Shown: one piece after another, positions 6,451-8,353 of the stretch
Numbering within the stretch: the first letter of the stretch is position 1
Layout of the letters: each line of letters opens with the position of its first letter
Assembly: GCA_028289725.1 (NCBI GenBank)
Contig: JANQOH010000253.1
Location: forward strand, 1-8,353
Direction: 5' to 3'
DNA: 8,353 nucleotides
DNA from: Alphaproteobacteria bacterium
Lineage (GTDB): Bacteria > Pseudomonadota > Alphaproteobacteria > UBA7887
Made by a program: the position numbers and the translations under genes
Notes under the pieces: generated by a model
Told to the model about the DNA's origin: nothing
Seen by the model: the letters and a program-made list of their open reading frames with translations, nothing else
Databases searched by the model: none

Positions 6451-8306
6451 TGCATCCAGAAGACTTTCTGTTTCAAGCCTTCATTTATTTGAGCGCCGCC
6501 GTTCTTTCGGTGCCGATCGCCCAGCGATTGGGGCTTGGCTCGGTATTGGGATATCTGATCGCGGGCGTCGCGATCGGCCCCAATGTTCTGAAACTCGTGG
6601 GATCGAATACCGGCGATGTCATGCACTTCGCCGAATTTGGCGTCGTCATGATGCTGTTTATCGTCGGTCTCGAACTGCGCCCCGCGCTGCTTTGGAATCT
6701 CCGCAAACCGATCATTGGCCTCGGCGGCTTGCAAGTCTTGGTCACCACATCGGCGATTGCCGGTATCGCGATTTTGTTCGGCCTCAAGTGGCAAACCGCC
6801 GTTGCAGTGGGCATGATTCTCGCCCTGTCATCAACCGCGATCGTGTTGCAGAGCCTGAACGAAAAGGGATTGATGAGCACGGAGGGCGGTCAATCATCCT
6901 TTTCGGTCTTGCTGTTTCAGGACGTCGCCGTGATCCCCATGCTGGCGCTGCTGCCATTGCTCGCCGTCGGCTTCCCCAGCGCAGGCCCGGTCGAGTCCGG
7001 GGCGGACGCCGATGGCCTGGTTGGTTGGCGCCAAGCCCTTTTGGTGGTGGGTGCTGTCGTTGGCATCGTCGTCGTCGGGCGATTTGTCATGCGTCCGGTG
7101 TTTCGCTTCATCGCGGAAACACACTTGCGTGACATCTTTACCGCGACCGCCCTCTTGCTGGTGATCGGCATCGCGCTTTTGATGCAATTCGCCGGTCTTT
7201 CGCCCGCGTTGGGAACGTTCCTGGCCGGTGTTGTTCTGGCCGAAAGCGAATATCGCCACGAGCTCGAATCCAACATCGAACCCTTCAAGGGTCTGCTACT
7301 GGGTTTGTTCTTCATATCAGTCGGGGCAAGCATCGACTTTGGCCTGATCTTCAGCCAACCGCTCGTGATCGCCGGAATCGTGATTGGCTTGGTGGCGTTG
7401 AAATTCGGTCTGCTCCTCGCGCTCGCACGGCTCTTTCGCTTGGCGCGGAACGATGGCTTTCTGTTTGCCTTCGCGTTGGCGCAAGGCGGCGAATTTGGCT
7501 TCGTCCTGTTGTCGTTCGGCATGCAATCACAAGTGCTGACCAGCGAGATTGCCAATCCGCTTGTGGCGGTGGTCGCCTTGAGCATGGCGATTACGCCATT
7601 GCTCCTCATACTGCATGAGCGAGTGATAGCGCCGCGCCTTAAACATCCGGAAATCGAACGCGAACCCGATGAAATTCAGCCGAGCGACAATCCGGTGGTT
7701 ATCGCGGGGTTCGGCCGTTTCGGCATGACAGTCGGACGACTGTTGATCGCGAACGGCGTTCAGCCGACGGTGCTCGACCATGATGTGCGACAGATCGAAT
7801 CTCTGCGCCGGTTTGGGTTTAAGGTTTTCTACGGCGACGCGTCGCGCCCGGATTTGCTGGAGGCCGCAGGCTGCGGCAATGCCAAGCTGTTGATTGTCGC
7901 AATCGACGATACGGATAAGGCCATCGAAATCGTCGAAGCTGCGCAAAAACATTTCCCGAATATCCGAATTTTGGCGCGTGCTTTCGACCGTCGACACGCC
8001 TATGAATTTTTCGACCACGGCGTCGACGAGGTGTTTCGCGAAACGCAAGGCACGGCGATCGAAATGGGGGAAACGGCGCTATCCGCACTCGGCTATCGGG
8101 CTTATCGCGCGCATCGGTCCGCGCGGGCGTTCAAGCACCATGATGAGCGCACGCTCCGCGATCTCGCGGCGGTATCAGACGACGAACAGACTTACATTCT
8201 CGAAAGTCAGCAGCGCGCCGAAGACATCCAGCGATTGCTGCAGGTGGACCAAACGGAGAACTACACCGAAGTCGATCACGCCTGGGAGGCACCGCCGGTC
8301 AACTAG
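6450..8306 (+). CDS. kefC: KefB/KefC-family glutathione-regulated K+/H+ antiporter (CPA2, with RCK domain)
   Basis: This 618-residue inner-membrane antiporter is the same size as E. coli KefC (620). Residues 1 to about 392 are hydrophobic with roughly 12-13 membrane segments. They include the GYLIAGVAIGP segment (34-44), the transport aspartate in FQDVAVIP (156-163, Asp158) and GLSPALGTFLAGVVLAESEYRH (249-270). The cytoplasmic regulatory loop follows as HELESNIEPFKG (270-281), then FFISVGASID (287-296). Residues 415 to about 535 form an RCK/TrkA-N nucleotide-binding domain with AGFGRFG (419-425), VLDHD (441-445) and VFYGDASRPDLLEAAG (459-474). The known role is K+ efflux that acidifies the cytoplasm during electrophile stress; it is held shut by glutathione and opened by glutathione adducts. 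The loop and C-terminus (VFRETQGTA, 528-536) look partly KefB-like, so kefC versus kefB is uncertain. The gene overlaps the upstream ancillary gene by 1 nt and ends in tandem in-frame stops, TAG TGA. Confidence 0.93.
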   Translation: MHPEDFLFQAFIYLSAAVLSVPIAQRLGLGSVLGYLIAGVAIGPNVLKLVGSNTGDVMHFAEFGVVMMLFIVGLELRPALLWNLRKPIIGLGGLQVLVTTSAIAGIAILFGLKWQTAVAVGMILALSSTAIVLQSLNEKGLMSTEGGQSSFSVLLFQDVAVIPMLALLPLLAVGFPSAGPVESGADADGLVGWRQALLVVGAVVGIVVVGRFVMRPVFRFIAETHLRDIFTATALLLVIGIALLMQFAGLSPALGTFLAGVVLAESEYRHELESNIEPFKGLLLGLFFISVGASIDFGLIFSQPLVIAGIVIGLVALKFGLLLALARLFRLARNDGFLFAFALAQGGEFGFVLLSFGMQSQVLTSEIANPLVAVVALSMAITPLLLILHERVIAPRLKHPEIEREPDEIQPSDNPVVIAGFGRFGMTVGRLLIANGVQPTVLDHDVRQIESLRRFGFKVFYGDASRPDLLEAAGCGNAKLLIVAIDDTDKAIEIVEAAQKHFPNIRILARAFDRRHAYEFFDHGVDEVFRETQGTAIEMGETALSALGYRAYRAHRSARAFKHHDERTLRDLAAVSDDEQTYILESQQRAEDIQRLLQVDQTENYTEVDHAWEAPPVN

Positions 8307-8353
8307 TGAGGCTCTGCAATCTTGTCGATCGCCCGCATACGCCGGATAGTATT
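8307..8353. other. Window tail after kefC, no confident gene
   Basis: These 47 bases are too short to classify. They begin with TGA, a second in-frame stop for the antiporter. No terminator hairpin is seen. On the minus strand a 16-codon open stretch ends in a stop at 8303-8305, compatible with the end of a convergent gene but not proof of one. Confidence 0.3.

Noticed and set aside
6917..7609. Minus-strand open frame of 230 codons opposite kefC
   Set aside because: Its composition is biased (many Thr, Arg, Ser, Asn), as expected from reversed membrane-protein codons; no motif was found.

Overview
The window is most likely from an alphaproteobacterium, with Rhodospirillales or Rhizobiales-like groups the best guess. 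Support comes from the GC-rich sequence, the gene order cysI - DUF934/cysH - cysD - cysNC, a short CysD paired with an EF-1A-like CysN, and best-remembered similarity of the rhodanese and CysI motifs to that class. This is pattern recognition only; no database search was possible. All confident genes lie on the + strand and coding density is very high.

Positions 1-5653 hold the downstream part of an assimilatory sulfate reduction operon. The order is the C-terminal three quarters or so of sulfite reductase hemoprotein (CysI, cut by the window edge), a single-chain DUF934-CysH fusion carrying the cysteine pattern of an iron-sulfur APS reductase, CysD, a CysN-CysC fusion (ATP sulfurylase GTPase plus APS kinase), and a single-domain rhodanese. 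Neighbours overlap by 14 or 13 nt or are separated by 1 nt, so the block reads as one translationally coupled transcript. Together the genes activate sulfate to APS (CysD and the CysN half), optionally phosphorylate it to PAPS (CysC half), reduce APS to sulfite (CysH half) and reduce sulfite to sulfide (CysI). The rhodanese probably handles sulfane sulfur or is a passenger.

Positions 5654-5829 are a 176 bp spacer with no convincing terminator. It carries one AT-rich patch that could be a -10 element.

Positions 5830-8306 hold a two-gene unit: a KefF/KefG-like flavodoxin-fold NAD(P)H oxidoreductase and a full-length KefB/KefC-family K+/H+ antiporter with a C-terminal RCK/TrkA-N domain. The genes are joined by a TGATG stop/start overlap. 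In characterised enterobacterial systems this pair is the glutathione-gated potassium efflux system that protects against electrophiles. The last 47 bases contain no identifiable gene, though they could be the end of a convergent minus-strand gene.

I found no RNA gene, mobile element, CRISPR array or integration site. The most notable points are the DUF934-CysH fusion, the co-occurrence of an APS-type reductase with an APS kinase, the unusual CysD/CysN subtype, and the placement of a glutathione-gated efflux pair beside sulfide-producing genes. I see no evidence for a wholly new system.
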